Source: Streptomyces jumonjinensis
GTDB taxonomy: Bacteria; Actinomycetota; Actinomycetes; Streptomycetales; Streptomycetaceae
Assembly (NCBI RefSeq): GCF_009600885.1
Contig: NZ_VCLA01000156.1
Location: 171,368 to 235,367 of the forward strand
Direction: 5' to 3'
DNA: 64,000 nt
In this document: positions 33,169-40,803 of the stretch, piece after piece
How the letters are laid out: the number at the start of each line of letters is the position of its first letter
How positions within the stretch are numbered: position 1 is the first letter of the stretch
The notes under the pieces: model-generated
Seen by the model: only the letters and a program-made list of their open reading frames with translations
The model's database searches: none
Told to the model about the DNA's origin: nothing
Program-made: the position numbers and the translations under genes

Positions 33169-33186
33169 CCCGCTGTCCCGAGCGGG
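33169..33186. terminator. Short hairpin between convergent alc and crystallin-like genes
   Basis: CCCGCT-GTCCCG-AGCGGG starts directly after the allantoicase stop and is followed by a pyrimidine-rich stretch (TTCTCCTTCTC). It is a plausible terminator for alc. Confidence 0.5.
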
Positions 33187-33203
33187 AGGTTCTCCTTCTC
33201 AGC

Positions 33204-33620
33204 TCACTGGATGGGTTCCTCGAACAGCATCGAACTCGTCCGGTCGTTGTAGCCCCAGAGGTCCGGGATCCTGCTGTTGGCGTTGTGCCAGACATGTCTG
33301 CCCTGCCGGCTGTAGTGCTCGTAGAGGCGCACCGAGCACTGGCCGTAGATCTGGAGCGAGCTGAGCCTGTCGTTCCAGCCGTCGGGGAGCGAGTCGAGCG
33401 GCTGCCGGCCCGCACTCCGGCAGTCCTCGGCGTAGAAGTAGATGGCCGCGCCGTCGTAGAAGGTGTGCTCCCAGCCGGTCGCCACATGGACCTGGCCCGT
33501 GCCGACGGACAGGGTGCGCGGTCCCGCGTCCGCCGCGCCCGCCGTGCCCGAGAGACCGAGCACCATGGTGATACCGGCCGCGACCGCGAGGGCGCCTGCC
33601 GCTCTGAAGCGTGTGAACAC
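33204..33620 (-). CDS. Secreted beta/gamma-crystallin-like protein
   Basis: A 138-residue protein with a Sec signal peptide (positive start, 'ALAVAAGITMVLGLSGTAGA', cleavage near A-G-A). The mature ~108 residues contain two (N/D)-(N/D)-x-x-(S/T)-S motifs, 'NDRLSSL' and 'NDRTSSM', which are the calcium-binding signature of microbial beta/gamma-crystallin domains. Each is followed or preceded by Tyr/Trp-rich Greek-key strands ('VRLYEHYSRQGRHVWHNA'). Two Cys ('AEDC', 'GQCSV') may form one disulfide. The fold is shared with Streptomyces metalloproteinase inhibitors, so an inhibitor or cell-wall role is possible. The GTG start has AGGGAG upstream. A MITE end lies ~120 bp upstream. Confidence 0.75.
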   Translation of the reverse strand: MFTRFRAAGALAVAAGITMVLGLSGTAGAADAGPRTLSVGTGQVHVATGWEHTFYDGAAIYFYAEDCRSAGRQPLDSLPDGWNDRLSSLQIYGQCSVRLYEHYSRQGRHVWHNANSRIPDLWGYNDRTSSMLFEEPIQ

Positions 33621-33740
33621 GTGGTTCTCCCTGAGTCGGACGGCGGCTGGAGCGGGAGGGCCGCTCCGGGGGCGTCCGGGTGCGGACGCCGTCCCGCCCT
33701 GTGTCACGAGGGCGGCGGCGCGGCGGTTCATGCCGGGGTG

Positions 33741-33786
33741 CGGTGCCAGGGCACGGCGGAAAGACGGGACTTTGAAGACACGACCT
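33741..33786. repeat. Right-end fragment of the MITE-like element
   Basis: The sequence from GTGCCAGGGCACGGC through GACTTTGAAGACACGACCT matches the right ~45 bp of the complete element at 24047-24092 almost base for base. It ends in CCTGG instead of CCTAG. No matching left end was seen nearby, so it is a truncated copy. Confidence 0.75.
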
Positions 33787-34106
33787 GGGCCCGGCGCCCC
33801 GGCCGAGGCGTGAACACGCGTCGATCGAGAGCTCCGCGCCTGTCATGAAGGCCGACTCGCCGCCCGCCGGACAGGCTGCCGGACAGGCCGCCGGAGACGC
33901 CGCCCCCTCAGAGCTGTTCCGGACATGTTGTCCCCTCCGTCATCAGTGCTCATGACGGTGAGAAAACCCTGCCCGGCCGCGTCGTGCTGGCGGGAATCGG
34001 ACGCCAAGATCCAGAATCGTCTCCGGCGACCGATGATTCTCCGGACCCGGATCGGTCACAGTTCACGACGGATCGCGCACACCCCCCAGACGGAAGCAGG
34101 AACGGC
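33787..34106. other. Intergenic stretch, no gene seen
   Basis: About 320 bp between the MITE fragment and the RibD-like gene. No reading frame looks coding. A short direct repeat (GCCGGACAGGC twice near 33874-33893) is present. Nothing else stands out. Confidence 0.5.
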
Positions 34107-34724
34107 ATGGCACAGCTCTCGATCACCACCTTCGTCACCCTCGACGGAGTGATGCAGGCCCCGGGCGGCCCCGGGGAGGACTCCACCGGCGGCTTCGACC
34201 AGGGCGGCTGGTCCGTGCCCTACGGGGACCAGGAATTCGGGACGTTCGTCACGGAGGTCTTCGAACGGGCCGGGGCGTTTCTGCTCGGCCGGCGCACCTA
34301 CGAGATCTTCGCCGGGCACTGGCCCAAGGTGACCGAACCGGACAACCCGGTCGCCACCCGTCTCAACTCCCTGCCGAAGTACGTCGTCTCGACCACACTG
34401 ACCGACCCAGGATGGGAGAAGACCTCCGTCGTCCCCGGCGACGACCTGGTCAAGGAGATCACCGCGCTCAAGGAGAGCACCGAGGGCGAGCTCCAGGTGC
34501 ACGGCAGCGGCCGGCTCGCCCACTCCCTCCTCGCGGCGGATCTCGTCGACACCGTGAATCTGCTGGTCTTCCCCATCGTCCTCGGCGGGGGACTGCGGCT
34601 GTTCGCCGAGGGCCTGCCGCCCACCGCCTTCCGGCACACCGGAGCCCGCACTACGTCCTCGGGCATCGCCATCCACACCTATGAGACGGCGGGCCGCCCC
34701 CAGTACGGGAGCTACGCGCTCTGA
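34107..34724 (+). CDS. Dihydrofolate reductase-like (RibD C-terminal fold) oxidoreductase
   Basis: A 205-residue single RibD_C domain. 'LSITTFVTLDGVMQAPGGPG' opens the fold, 'AFLLGRRTYEIFAGHWP' and 'YVVSTTL' follow, and 'ELQVHGSGRLAHSLLAADLV' with 'FPIVLGGGLRLFAEGLP' forms the NADPH-binding part. The family includes small NADPH-dependent reductases of largely unknown substrate. Start ATG 34107 has AGGAA upstream. Its last codons overlap the read-through end of tnpA on the other strand, and the IS605 left end begins just after its stop. Confidence 0.88.
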   Translation: MAQLSITTFVTLDGVMQAPGGPGEDSTGGFDQGGWSVPYGDQEFGTFVTEVFERAGAFLLGRRTYEIFAGHWPKVTEPDNPVATRLNSLPKYVVSTTLTDPGWEKTSVVPGDDLVKEITALKESTEGELQVHGSGRLAHSLLAADLVDTVNLLVFPIVLGGGLRLFAEGLPPTAFRHTGARTTSSGIAIHTYETAGRPQYGSYAL

Positions 34725-35200
34725 ACTCCCGCCCCCGCCTCGCCCCGGCGGGGGCTACTCTGAGCACTGCTGTGACCGGCAGGCTGGAGCGGATGGTTCT
34801 GCTGCTCGATGTACTGGCGGACGGTCGACAGCGGGGCCCTGCCCACCGATCCGGCGGAGTGTGAGCCGGACCACGGGCGCTGTGCCCGCCAGTAGTGCCG
34901 GACCAGTTCCGGGTATTCCTGGCGGAGCCTGCGCGGGCTGACGCCCTTGAGTGAGTTGACCAGCTTGGACAGGGCTGCCTTCGGCGGGAAGTTCACGAGC
35001 CGATGGACGTCGGTGTTCGCACCGTTGAACTCCACCAGCTCGCATGCGAACTCCTCGCACACGGCCCGCTTGATCACCTCCATCCGTGTCAGGTGCACGT
35101 CCTTGAAGACCTTGTACCGGTACTTCGTCACGAAAACGGAGTGAGCGTGGAGGACGAAAACACAGTGCCGACCCGTACGAATGTTCTGATACTCAGTCAT
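34712..35200 (-). CDS. tnpA: IS200/IS605 Y1 transposase TnpA, HUH motif altered
   Basis: A 162-residue Y1 transposase. 'GRHCVFVLHAHSVFVTKYRY', 'NFPPKAALSKLVNSLKGVSP' and 'RRLRQEYPELVRHYW' are characteristic. The catalytic Tyr is present in 'VRQYIEQQN'. The metal-binding HUH motif, normally H-V-H in 'DHVHLLVN', reads 'TDVHRLVN', so its first His is Asp. This should cripple ssDNA cleavage. The C-terminus reads through the left-end hairpin and stops inside the host RibD-like gene, so the element does not supply its own stop. Start ATG 35200, divergent from tnpB. Confidence 0.85.
   Translation of the reverse strand: MTEYQNIRTGRHCVFVLHAHSVFVTKYRYKVFKDVHLTRMEVIKRAVCEEFACELVEFNGANTDVHRLVNFPPKAALSKLVNSLKGVSPRRLRQEYPELVRHYWRAQRPWSGSHSAGSVGRAPLSTVRQYIEQQNHPLQPAGHSSAQSSPRRGEAGAGVQSA
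34731..34755. repeat. Left-end hairpin of the IS605-type element
   Basis: GCCCCCGCC (34731-34739) pairs with GGCGGGGGC (34747-34755) around TCGCCCC. It is seven bases past the RibD-like stop and inside the 3' part of tnpA. It could also work as a terminator for the reductase gene. Confidence 0.65.
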
Positions 35201-35217
35201 AAACCAACTGCAGTACG

Positions 35218-36447
35218 GTGATCGATGTGCAGCTTCGGTACCGCTTCCGCCTGTACCCGAACGGGCCGCAGCGCGGTGCGCTGACCAGGGCATTCGGGTG
35301 TGCTCGGGTGGTCTACAACGATGCGCTCCGCGCCCGTGAGACCGCCCGCAGCGCGGGCTTGCCGTTCCCGAAGACCGGCGACCTGTCGAAGCTGCTGATC
35401 ACGGAGGCGAAGAAGACCGACGAACGCGCATGGCTCGGCGAAGTGTCCGCCGTGGTGCTGCAACAATCCCTGCGGGACCTGGACACCGCGTACCGGAACT
35501 TCTTCGACGGCCTCAAGGGCAGGCGCCCGCGCATGGGAGCGCCCCGGTTCAAGTCGAAGCGGGACAACCGGCAGGCCGTACGGTTCACCGCCAACGCCCG
35601 CTGGAGGATCACGGCCGGCGGGGACCTGTCCCTGCCGAAGATCGGCGATGTGCGGGTGAAGTGGTCCCGGGCTCTGCCGTCCACACCGTCCACGGTGACC
35701 GTCGTCAAGGACGCCGCCGGGCGGTATTTCGCCTCCTTCGTGGTCGAGACGGACCCGGACGAGGCCCTGCCCGAGACGGACGCGGTGGTCGGGATCGACC
35801 TCGGCCTGACCCATTTCGCGGTCCTCTCGGACGGCACGAAGATCGACAGCCCGCGCTTTCTGCGACGGGCGGAGAAGAAGCTGAAGCGGGAACAGCGCCG
35901 GCTGTCCCGCAAGGCGAAGGGGTCCAGCAACCGGACGAAGGCCCGGCTGAAGGTCGCCCGCGCTCACGCGCGGGTCGCCGACGCGCGGCGCGACTTCCAC
36001 CACCAGCTCTCCACACGGATCATTCGCGAGAACCAAGCGATCGCCGTGGAGAACCTGGCGGTCAGGGGACTCGCCCGCACGCGCCTGGCCAGGTCCGTCC
36101 ACGACGCGGGATGGTCCGCGTTCGTGACGATGCTGGAGTACAAGGCGGCCCGGTACGGGCGCGCCTTTCACCGCATCGGCCGGTTCGAGCCGACCTCTCA
36201 GGTCTGCTCGGCCTGCGGCGTCAAGGACGGCCCCAAACCCCTCTGCGTCCGCGTGTGGACGTGCGGGGCGTGCGGGGCCGTCCTGGACCGTGACATCAAC
36301 GCGGCGGTCAACGTCGCCAAGGCCGCCGGACTGGCGGTGTCAGCCTGTGGAGCGCGGGTAAGACCGGGACACGTCCCGGCACAGCGCGGTGAAGCAGGAA
36401 CCCACCGAGACGGTCACCCGACCGTGGCAGGAATCCCCCTCCTTTAG
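35218..36447 (+). CDS. tnpB: TnpB RNA-guided nuclease of the IS605-type element
   Basis: A 409-residue TnpB. The RuvC residues are intact: Asp in 'VVGIDLGLTHFAV' (~residue 197), Glu in 'IAVENLAVRGL' (~280) and Asp in 'LDRDINAAVN' (~360). The zinc finger 'CSACG ... CGACG' is between the last two. TnpB proteins cleave DNA guided by an omega RNA transcribed from the element's right end. Start GTG 35218 or GTG 35227 (MQLRYR...). The TAG stop (36445-36447) lies within the 10-bp IS4 target duplication, so the protein is complete. The omega RNA scaffold, however, is broken by the IS4 insertion. Confidence 0.92.
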   Translation: MIDVQLRYRFRLYPNGPQRGALTRAFGCARVVYNDALRARETARSAGLPFPKTGDLSKLLITEAKKTDERAWLGEVSAVVLQQSLRDLDTAYRNFFDGLKGRRPRMGAPRFKSKRDNRQAVRFTANARWRITAGGDLSLPKIGDVRVKWSRALPSTPSTVTVVKDAAGRYFASFVVETDPDEALPETDAVVGIDLGLTHFAVLSDGTKIDSPRFLRRAEKKLKREQRRLSRKAKGSSNRTKARLKVARAHARVADARRDFHHQLSTRIIRENQAIAVENLAVRGLARTRLARSVHDAGWSAFVTMLEYKAARYGRAFHRIGRFEPTSQVCSACGVKDGPKPLCVRVWTCGACGAVLDRDINAAVNVAKAAGLAVSACGARVRPGHVPAQRGEAGTHRDGHPTVAGIPLL

Positions 36448-36449
36448 GA

Positions 36450-37958
36450 CAAGGCCGTGAAGTTAGGGCTTCTGGGCTGGTGGCAAGGGGTGATCTGGCT
36501 GAGTGCCGGACGTAGGAAGCGGAGCCCCGGTAGAACTGGCAGTCGACCAAGACAAGCCGTTCACACAACCGGAGGCTCCGCTGTCGGGCCAGTGTGTCAT
36601 CACGCGTGAAATCACGGTAGCCAAGGGGCTGTTCGCACCTGGGCACCTGGGGGAACTCACCCGCATCGTTCCCTTCGAGATGGTCGATGCCGTCCTCGCC
36701 GAGACCAACGCGAGCCAGCGCCGGCTGCGGAAGCTTCCTGCCCGTGTGGTGGTCTACCTGCTGCTGGCAGCCACCTTGTTCGAGGAGTGCGGCTATCCCG
36801 GCGTCTGGCGCAAGCTCACAGCCGCGCTGGACTCGATACCGATACCGACGATCACCGGGGCGGCGCTGTGGGACGCGCGGACCCGACTCGGCGTGCGGCC
36901 GATGCGGGCCCTGTTCGACCTGTTGCGCGGACCGGCGTCAGCGATCCGCACCAACGGCGCCCGCTGGAAGGGAATGCTGACCGTCGCCATTGACGGCACC
37001 TACCTCGATGTCCCCGACAGCCCGATGCACCGGACCCGCCTGGGCAAGGGATCCAACCAGTACGCCACCTCCGGATACCCGCAGATCTGCCTGACCACCC
37101 TGGTCGCCTGCGGGACCCGAGCCGTCATCGACGCCGCCTTCGGCCCCCGCAGCAGCGGTGAGACCGTCTACGGCAAGCGGCTGATGCGGTCCCTGCACCA
37201 CGGCATGATCGTGCTCCTGGACCGCGGCTTCGCCACCAACACCTTCCTCACCGCCGTCGCCGGCACAGAAGCCGCCTTCGTGGCCCGCCTGTCCGCCATT
37301 CGCAAACCCCCCGTACTCGCCCGGTACGACGACGGCTCATTCCTGTCCCGCCTCGGCCACCTGGACGTCCGCGTCATCGAATGCGAGATCACCATCACCA
37401 CCCCGACCGGGCGCCGCACCGGCCTCTACCGGCTGGCGACCAGCCTCCTGGACGCCCGCCGCTATCCGGCGCTCGACCTGGTCAGGCTGTATCACGAGCG
37501 GTGGGAAACAGAGTCCGCCTACTTCGAGATCAAGAAGTCGATGCTGGGCCGGCGGGTCCTGCGGTCCAAGACCTGGGCCGGGATCGCGCAGGAGGTCTAC
37601 GCTCTGCTGAGCACCTACCAGGCCCTGCGGATCGCGATCACCGACGCCACCGGAACCGTCCCGAACACCGACCCGGACCGGGCAAGCTTCAGCATCGCCC
37701 TCCAGACCGCCCGAGACCAGATCATCCAGGCCGCAGGCGTCATAGCCGATACGGTGATCGACCTCGTCGGAACGATCGGCCGGGCAGTCCTGGACCAGCT
37801 CATGCCCACCCGACGCCTACGCGTCAGTCCCCGAGCCGTGAAACGCCCCCTGTCCCGCTACGCCTACAAAAGCCTCAAAGTCGACCGACACACCTACCAA
37901 GCCACCCTCAGCATCAACATCGTGACACCAACGATCAGCCCCTAACTTCACGGCCTTG
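36450..37958 (+). mobile_element. IS4-family insertion sequence (1509 bp) with 10-bp target duplication
   Basis: The 19-bp terminal inverted repeats are perfect: CAAGGCCGTGAAGTTAGGG at 36450-36468 and its complement at 37940-37958. The target duplication TCCTTTAGGA flanks both ends (36440-36449, 37959-37968). One transposase gene fills the element. The insertion point is the loop of the IS605 right-end hairpin. Intact ends, intact transposase and a perfect duplication indicate a recent insertion. Confidence 0.92.
36503..37945 (+). CDS. IS4-family DDE transposase
   Basis: A 480-residue transposase with an IS4_N domain (residues ~30-130, 'LPARVVVYLLLAATLFEECG') and a DDE catalytic core. The first Asp is in 'VAIDGTYLDVPD' (~160) and the second in 'IVLLDRGFATN' (~240). 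The Glu lies in a complete Y-(2)-R-(3)-E-(6)-K signature, 'YHERWETESAYFEIKK' (~332-347). Start GTG 36503; the next in-frame starts would remove part of the N-domain. All key residues are present, so it is probably active. Confidence 0.92.
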   Translation: MPDVGSGAPVELAVDQDKPFTQPEAPLSGQCVITREITVAKGLFAPGHLGELTRIVPFEMVDAVLAETNASQRRLRKLPARVVVYLLLAATLFEECGYPGVWRKLTAALDSIPIPTITGAALWDARTRLGVRPMRALFDLLRGPASAIRTNGARWKGMLTVAIDGTYLDVPDSPMHRTRLGKGSNQYATSGYPQICLTTLVACGTRAVIDAAFGPRSSGETVYGKRLMRSLHHGMIVLLDRGFATNTFLTAVAGTEAAFVARLSAIRKPPVLARYDDGSFLSRLGHLDVRVIECEITITTPTGRRTGLYRLATSLLDARRYPALDLVRLYHERWETESAYFEIKKSMLGRRVLRSKTWAGIAQEVYALLSTYQALRIAITDATGTVPNTDPDRASFSIALQTARDQIIQAAGVIADTVIDLVGTIGRAVLDQLMPTRRLRVSPRAVKRPLSRYAYKSLKVDRHTYQATLSINIVTPTISP

Positions 37959-37995
37959 TCCTTTAGGAGGGGGAGCGGAAGTCAACGTGGGCCGT

Positions 37996-38673
37996 ATGAC
38001 TATCCGTCTGCTCGTCGTCGATGACGACCCCCTGGTCCGTGCCGGCCTCGCCCTGATGCTCGGCGGAGCCGACGATCTGGAGATCGTCGGGGAGGGGGCC
38101 GACGGCTCCGAAGTCCCCGCGCTGGTCGACCGGTACGCGCCCGACGTGGTGCTGATGGACATCCGGATGCCGACGGTGGACGGGCTGGTCGCCACCGAGG
38201 AGCTGCGCCGCAGGCCCGGAGCTCCGCAGGTGGTGGTGCTCACCACCTTCCACGCCGACGAGCAGGTGCTGAGGGCGCTGCGGGCGGGGGCCGCCGGGTT
38301 CGTCCTCAAGGACACCCCGCCCGCCCGGATCGTGGACGCGGTACGGCGGGTGGCCGCGGGCGACCCGGTGCTCTCGCCCGCCGTCACCCGGCAGTTGATG
38401 AGCCATGTCGCCGACCCGGCGCACGACCGGGCGGCCGATCCCCGCAGACGGGCGGCTGCCCTGCGGCTCGCGTCCCTGGCCGAGCGGGAGAGGGAGGTGG
38501 CGATCGCGGTGGGCCGGGGCCGGTCCAACGCCGAGATCGCGGCGACGCTCTATATGAGCGTGCCGACGGTGAAGACCCATGTCTCGCGGATTCTGGCCAA
38601 GCTCGATCTCAACAACCGGGTGCAGATCGCTCTGCTGGCCCACGACGCCGGACTGCTCGACGAGGACGGGTAG
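37996..38673 (+). CDS. NarL/FixJ-type response regulator, orphan
   Basis: A 225-residue protein. The receiver domain (1-120) has the acidic pocket 'VVDDDPLVRAG', the phosphoacceptor Asp in 'VVLMDIRMPTVDG' (~residue 54), Thr in 'VLTTFHADE' and Lys in 'FVLKDTPP'. A LuxR-type HTH follows at ~155-215 ('LASLAEREREVAIAVGRGRS', 'YMSVPTVKTHVSRILAKL'). No histidine kinase is adjacent. Its upstream flank has been replaced by the IS605/IS4 insertion, whose right end lies ~10 bp before the ATG 37996 start, so its native promoter or kinase partner may have been lost. Confidence 0.92.
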   Translation: MTIRLLVVDDDPLVRAGLALMLGGADDLEIVGEGADGSEVPALVDRYAPDVVLMDIRMPTVDGLVATEELRRRPGAPQVVVLTTFHADEQVLRALRAGAAGFVLKDTPPARIVDAVRRVAAGDPVLSPAVTRQLMSHVADPAHDRAADPRRRAAALRLASLAEREREVAIAVGRGRSNAEIAATLYMSVPTVKTHVSRILAKLDLNNRVQIALLAHDAGLLDEDG

Positions 38674-38751
38674 GGGCCCCGGCGGGAGCGCGCACGGGGC
38701 GGGCCCCCGAGGTCCAGCCGACGGAGCGGGTACGAGGGGCCCCGGGCCAGG

Positions 38752-38862
38752 GCGCGTACGAGGCGAGGAGAGCCCCAGGCCAGGGTTCCAGCCGGCGGGA
38801 GCGCGCAGGAGGCGAGGAGGCCCCCGGGCCAGGGCGCGCACGAGGCGAGGAGGCCCCCGGGA
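38752..38862. repeat. Degenerate ~34-50-bp tandem repeat downstream of the response regulator
   Basis: Three units of the form GCGCG(T/C)A(C/G)GAGGCGAGGAG followed by a C/G-rich tail start at 38752, 38801 and 38835. They fill the gap between the response regulator and the convergent dehydrogenase. Confidence 0.65.
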
Positions 38863-38865
38863 GGC

Positions 38866-39870
38866 TCAGTCCGCGGGGATCTCCGCGATCCGTACCGGCC
38901 TGTGCTCGCGCCGGGAGAGCTCGCACGCCTCCGCGATCCGCAGCGCGGCCAGCGCCTCCCGCCCGTCGCAGGGGTTCTCCGCCTCCCCCCGCACCACCCG
39001 TACGAAGGCGTCGAGTTCGGCTTCGTACGCGGGTGCGAACCGTTCGAGGAACCCTGGCCACGGCTTCTCCCCGGGGGGCGGGCCCTGCGGTTCGGCCGAG
39101 GTCACCGGCGTACGGTCGGCCAGGCCCACCGCGATGGTGTCGAGCTCTCCCGCCAGCTCCATCCGTACGTCGTAACCGGCCCCGTTGCAGCGGGCCGCGG
39201 TCGCCGTCGCCAGGACGCCGTCGTCCAGGGTGAGCACCGCCGCCGCGGTGTCCACATCGCCCGCCGCGCGGAACATCGCCGGGCCCGCGTCCGAACCGGT
39301 CGCGTACACCTCCACGACCTCCCGCCCGGTCACCCAGCGCAGTATGTCGAAGTCATGCACCAGACAGTCCCGGTACAGACCGCCGGAGAGCGGCAGATAC
39401 TCCGCGGGCGGCGGCGCGGGGTCCGCCGTGATCGCCCGTACGGTGTGCAGCCGGCCCAGCCGTCCCGAGCGCAGCAGCTCGCGGGCGGCCGTGTACCCGG
39501 CGTCGAAGCGGCGCATGAAGCCCAGTTGGAGCAGGGTGCCCGCCGATTCCACCGCATGGAGCGCGCCGAGGGTGCCCGGCAGATCCACCGCGATCGGCTT
39601 CTCGCAGAAGGCGGGGAGCCCGGCGCGGGCCGCCCGCCCGATGAGCTCGGCGTGCGAGGCGGTCGCCGAGGCGATCACCACCGCGTCCACGCCGCCGTCG
39701 AAGACCGCGTCCACGCCGGGCGCGGCCGTCGCCCCCGTGTGCTCGGCGACCGCCGCCGCCCGGGCCGGATCCGCGTCCGCCACGACCAGGGAGTCGACCT
39801 CCCCGTGGCGGCTGAGCACACCCGCATGGAAAGCCCCGATACGTCCCGTTCCGATGAGTCCGATGCGCAT
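38866..39870 (-). CDS. Gfo/Idh/MocA-family dehydrogenase (inositol 2-dehydrogenase-like)
   Basis: A 334-residue oxidoreductase. The NAD-binding motif 'IGLIGTGRIGAFHAGVLSRH' opens the protein. The catalytic-Lys motif 'AFCEKPIAVDLP' is near residue 95 and 'YRDCLVHDFDILRWVTG' (~170) carries the conserved Asp/His. The likely reaction is oxidation of myo-inositol or a related polyol or sugar. It is divergent from the GntR repressor. Its promoter (TTGACA, 18-bp spacer, CATTTT) puts the start point close to ATG 39870, so the mRNA is probably leaderless, and the -35 overlaps the GntR operator motif. Confidence 0.88.
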   Translation of the reverse strand: MRIGLIGTGRIGAFHAGVLSRHGEVDSLVVADADPARAAAVAEHTGATAAPGVDAVFDGGVDAVVIASATASHAELIGRAARAGLPAFCEKPIAVDLPGTLGALHAVESAGTLLQLGFMRRFDAGYTAARELLRSGRLGRLHTVRAITADPAPPPAEYLPLSGGLYRDCLVHDFDILRWVTGREVVEVYATGSDAGPAMFRAAGDVDTAAAVLTLDDGVLATATAARCNGAGYDVRMELAGELDTIAVGLADRTPVTSAEPQGPPPGEKPWPGFLERFAPAYEAELDAFVRVVRGEAENPCDGREALAALRIAEACELSRREHRPVRIAEIPAD

Positions 39871-39902
39871 GCGCCCAAAATGGTGCCGCGGCCGTCACCG
39901 TG

Positions 39903-39922
39903 TCAAGACTTTGTCCTGACAA
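39903..39922. promoter_or_regulatory. GntR operator candidate at the dehydrogenase promoter
   Basis: TCAAGACTTTGTCC (39903-39916) is the exact reverse complement of the 14-mer GGACAAAGTCTTGA at 40804-40817, upstream of the sugar-binding protein gene. It overlaps the minus-strand -35 TTGACA of the dehydrogenase. TTGTC-CT-GACAA (39911-39922) is a short palindrome within it. Confidence 0.75.
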
Positions 39923-39971
39923 CCGAACCTCACGGCTTCCCGTCACCATGAGCGGCGACTACGCTCGCCCC

Positions 39972-40745
39972 GTGCCCAAGCAGCCCAGACACGCGCCGGA
40001 ACCGTCCCCCTCCCTCCAGCTCGCGGTGGACCGCACCAGCCCGGTCCCGCTCTACTTCCAGCTCTCCCAGCAGCTGGAGGCGGCCATCGAGAGGGGCGCG
40101 CTCACCCCCGGCAGCCTGCTCGGCAACGAGATCGAACTCGCGGCACGGCTCGGCCTCTCCCGGCCCACCGTGCGCCAGGCCATCCAGTCCCTGGTGGACA
40201 AGGGGCTGCTGGTGCGCCGCCGCGGCGTCGGCACCCAGGTCGTGCACAGCCAGGTCAAACGCCCACTGGAGCTGAGCAGCCTCTACGACGATCTGGAGGC
40301 GGCCGGCCAGCGGCCCGCCACCGTCGTCCTGGGCAACGCGGCCGAGACCGCGAGCGCCCGGGTCGCCGCCGCGCTGGGAATCGCCGAGGGCGCCGAGGTC
40401 CAGCGGATAGAACGGCTGCGCTACGCCCATGGCGAGCCGATGGCCGTGCTCGTCAATCACCTCCCCGTCGGTCTGCTCGGCTGCGACACCGAACGGCTGG
40501 AGGCCACCGGCCTGTACCGGATGATGCGGGCCGCCGGGATCACCCTGCACAGCGCCCGGCAGTCGGTCGGCGCGCGGGCCGCCGACGAGCGGGAGGCGGG
40601 GCTGCTCGCCGAGGAGCGGGGCGCCCCGGTGCTCACGATGGAGCGCACCACCTTCGACGACACCGGGCGTGCCGTCGAGTACGGCTCCCATATCTACCGC
40701 GCCTCGCGGTACGCCTTCGAGTTCCAGCTGCTCGTCCGGTCGTAG
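39972..40745 (+). CDS. GntR-family (HutC-type) repressor of the sugar/polyol locus
   Basis: A regulator of about 257 residues. The GntR winged helix is 'VPLYFQLSQQLEAAIERGAL' then 'ELAARLGLSRPTVRQAIQSL' (residues ~23-75). A UTRA ligand domain follows ('GAEVQRIERLRYAHGEPMAV', 'GAPVLTMERTTFDDTGRAVE'). The start may be GTG 39972, with TACGCT as a -10 at ~39959-39964 giving a leaderless message, or ATG 39948. It sits between the dehydrogenase and the ABC genes, and the same 14-mer occurs at both of their promoters, so it is their probable repressor. Confidence 0.88.
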   Translation: MPKQPRHAPEPSPSLQLAVDRTSPVPLYFQLSQQLEAAIERGALTPGSLLGNEIELAARLGLSRPTVRQAIQSLVDKGLLVRRRGVGTQVVHSQVKRPLELSSLYDDLEAAGQRPATVVLGNAAETASARVAAALGIAEGAEVQRIERLRYAHGEPMAVLVNHLPVGLLGCDTERLEATGLYRMMRAAGITLHSARQSVGARAADEREAGLLAEERGAPVLTMERTTFDDTGRAVEYGSHIYRASRYAFEFQLLVRS

Positions 40746-40803
40746 CTCCGTCGCCGCGCGGGCGAACGTCAGAACGAACATCAGGGCGAACGTAAGAATG
40801 TTC

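Larger units (their letters stand above)
34725..37985. mobile_element. IS200/IS605-type element (tnpA/tnpB), interrupted by an IS4-family element
   Basis: Divergent tnpA and tnpB lie between a left-end hairpin (34731-34755) and a right-end hairpin. The right hairpin is split: its left arm CCCCCTCC ends in the IS4 target duplication at 36449, and its right arm GGAGGGGG resumes at 37966. Rejoined, the sequence CCCCCTCC-TTTA-GGAGGGGG is a perfect 8-bp stem with loop TTTA. The right boundary at GTCAA (37985) is from my memory of related Streptomyces elements; the left boundary is approximate. Such elements leave no target duplication. Confidence 0.7.
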
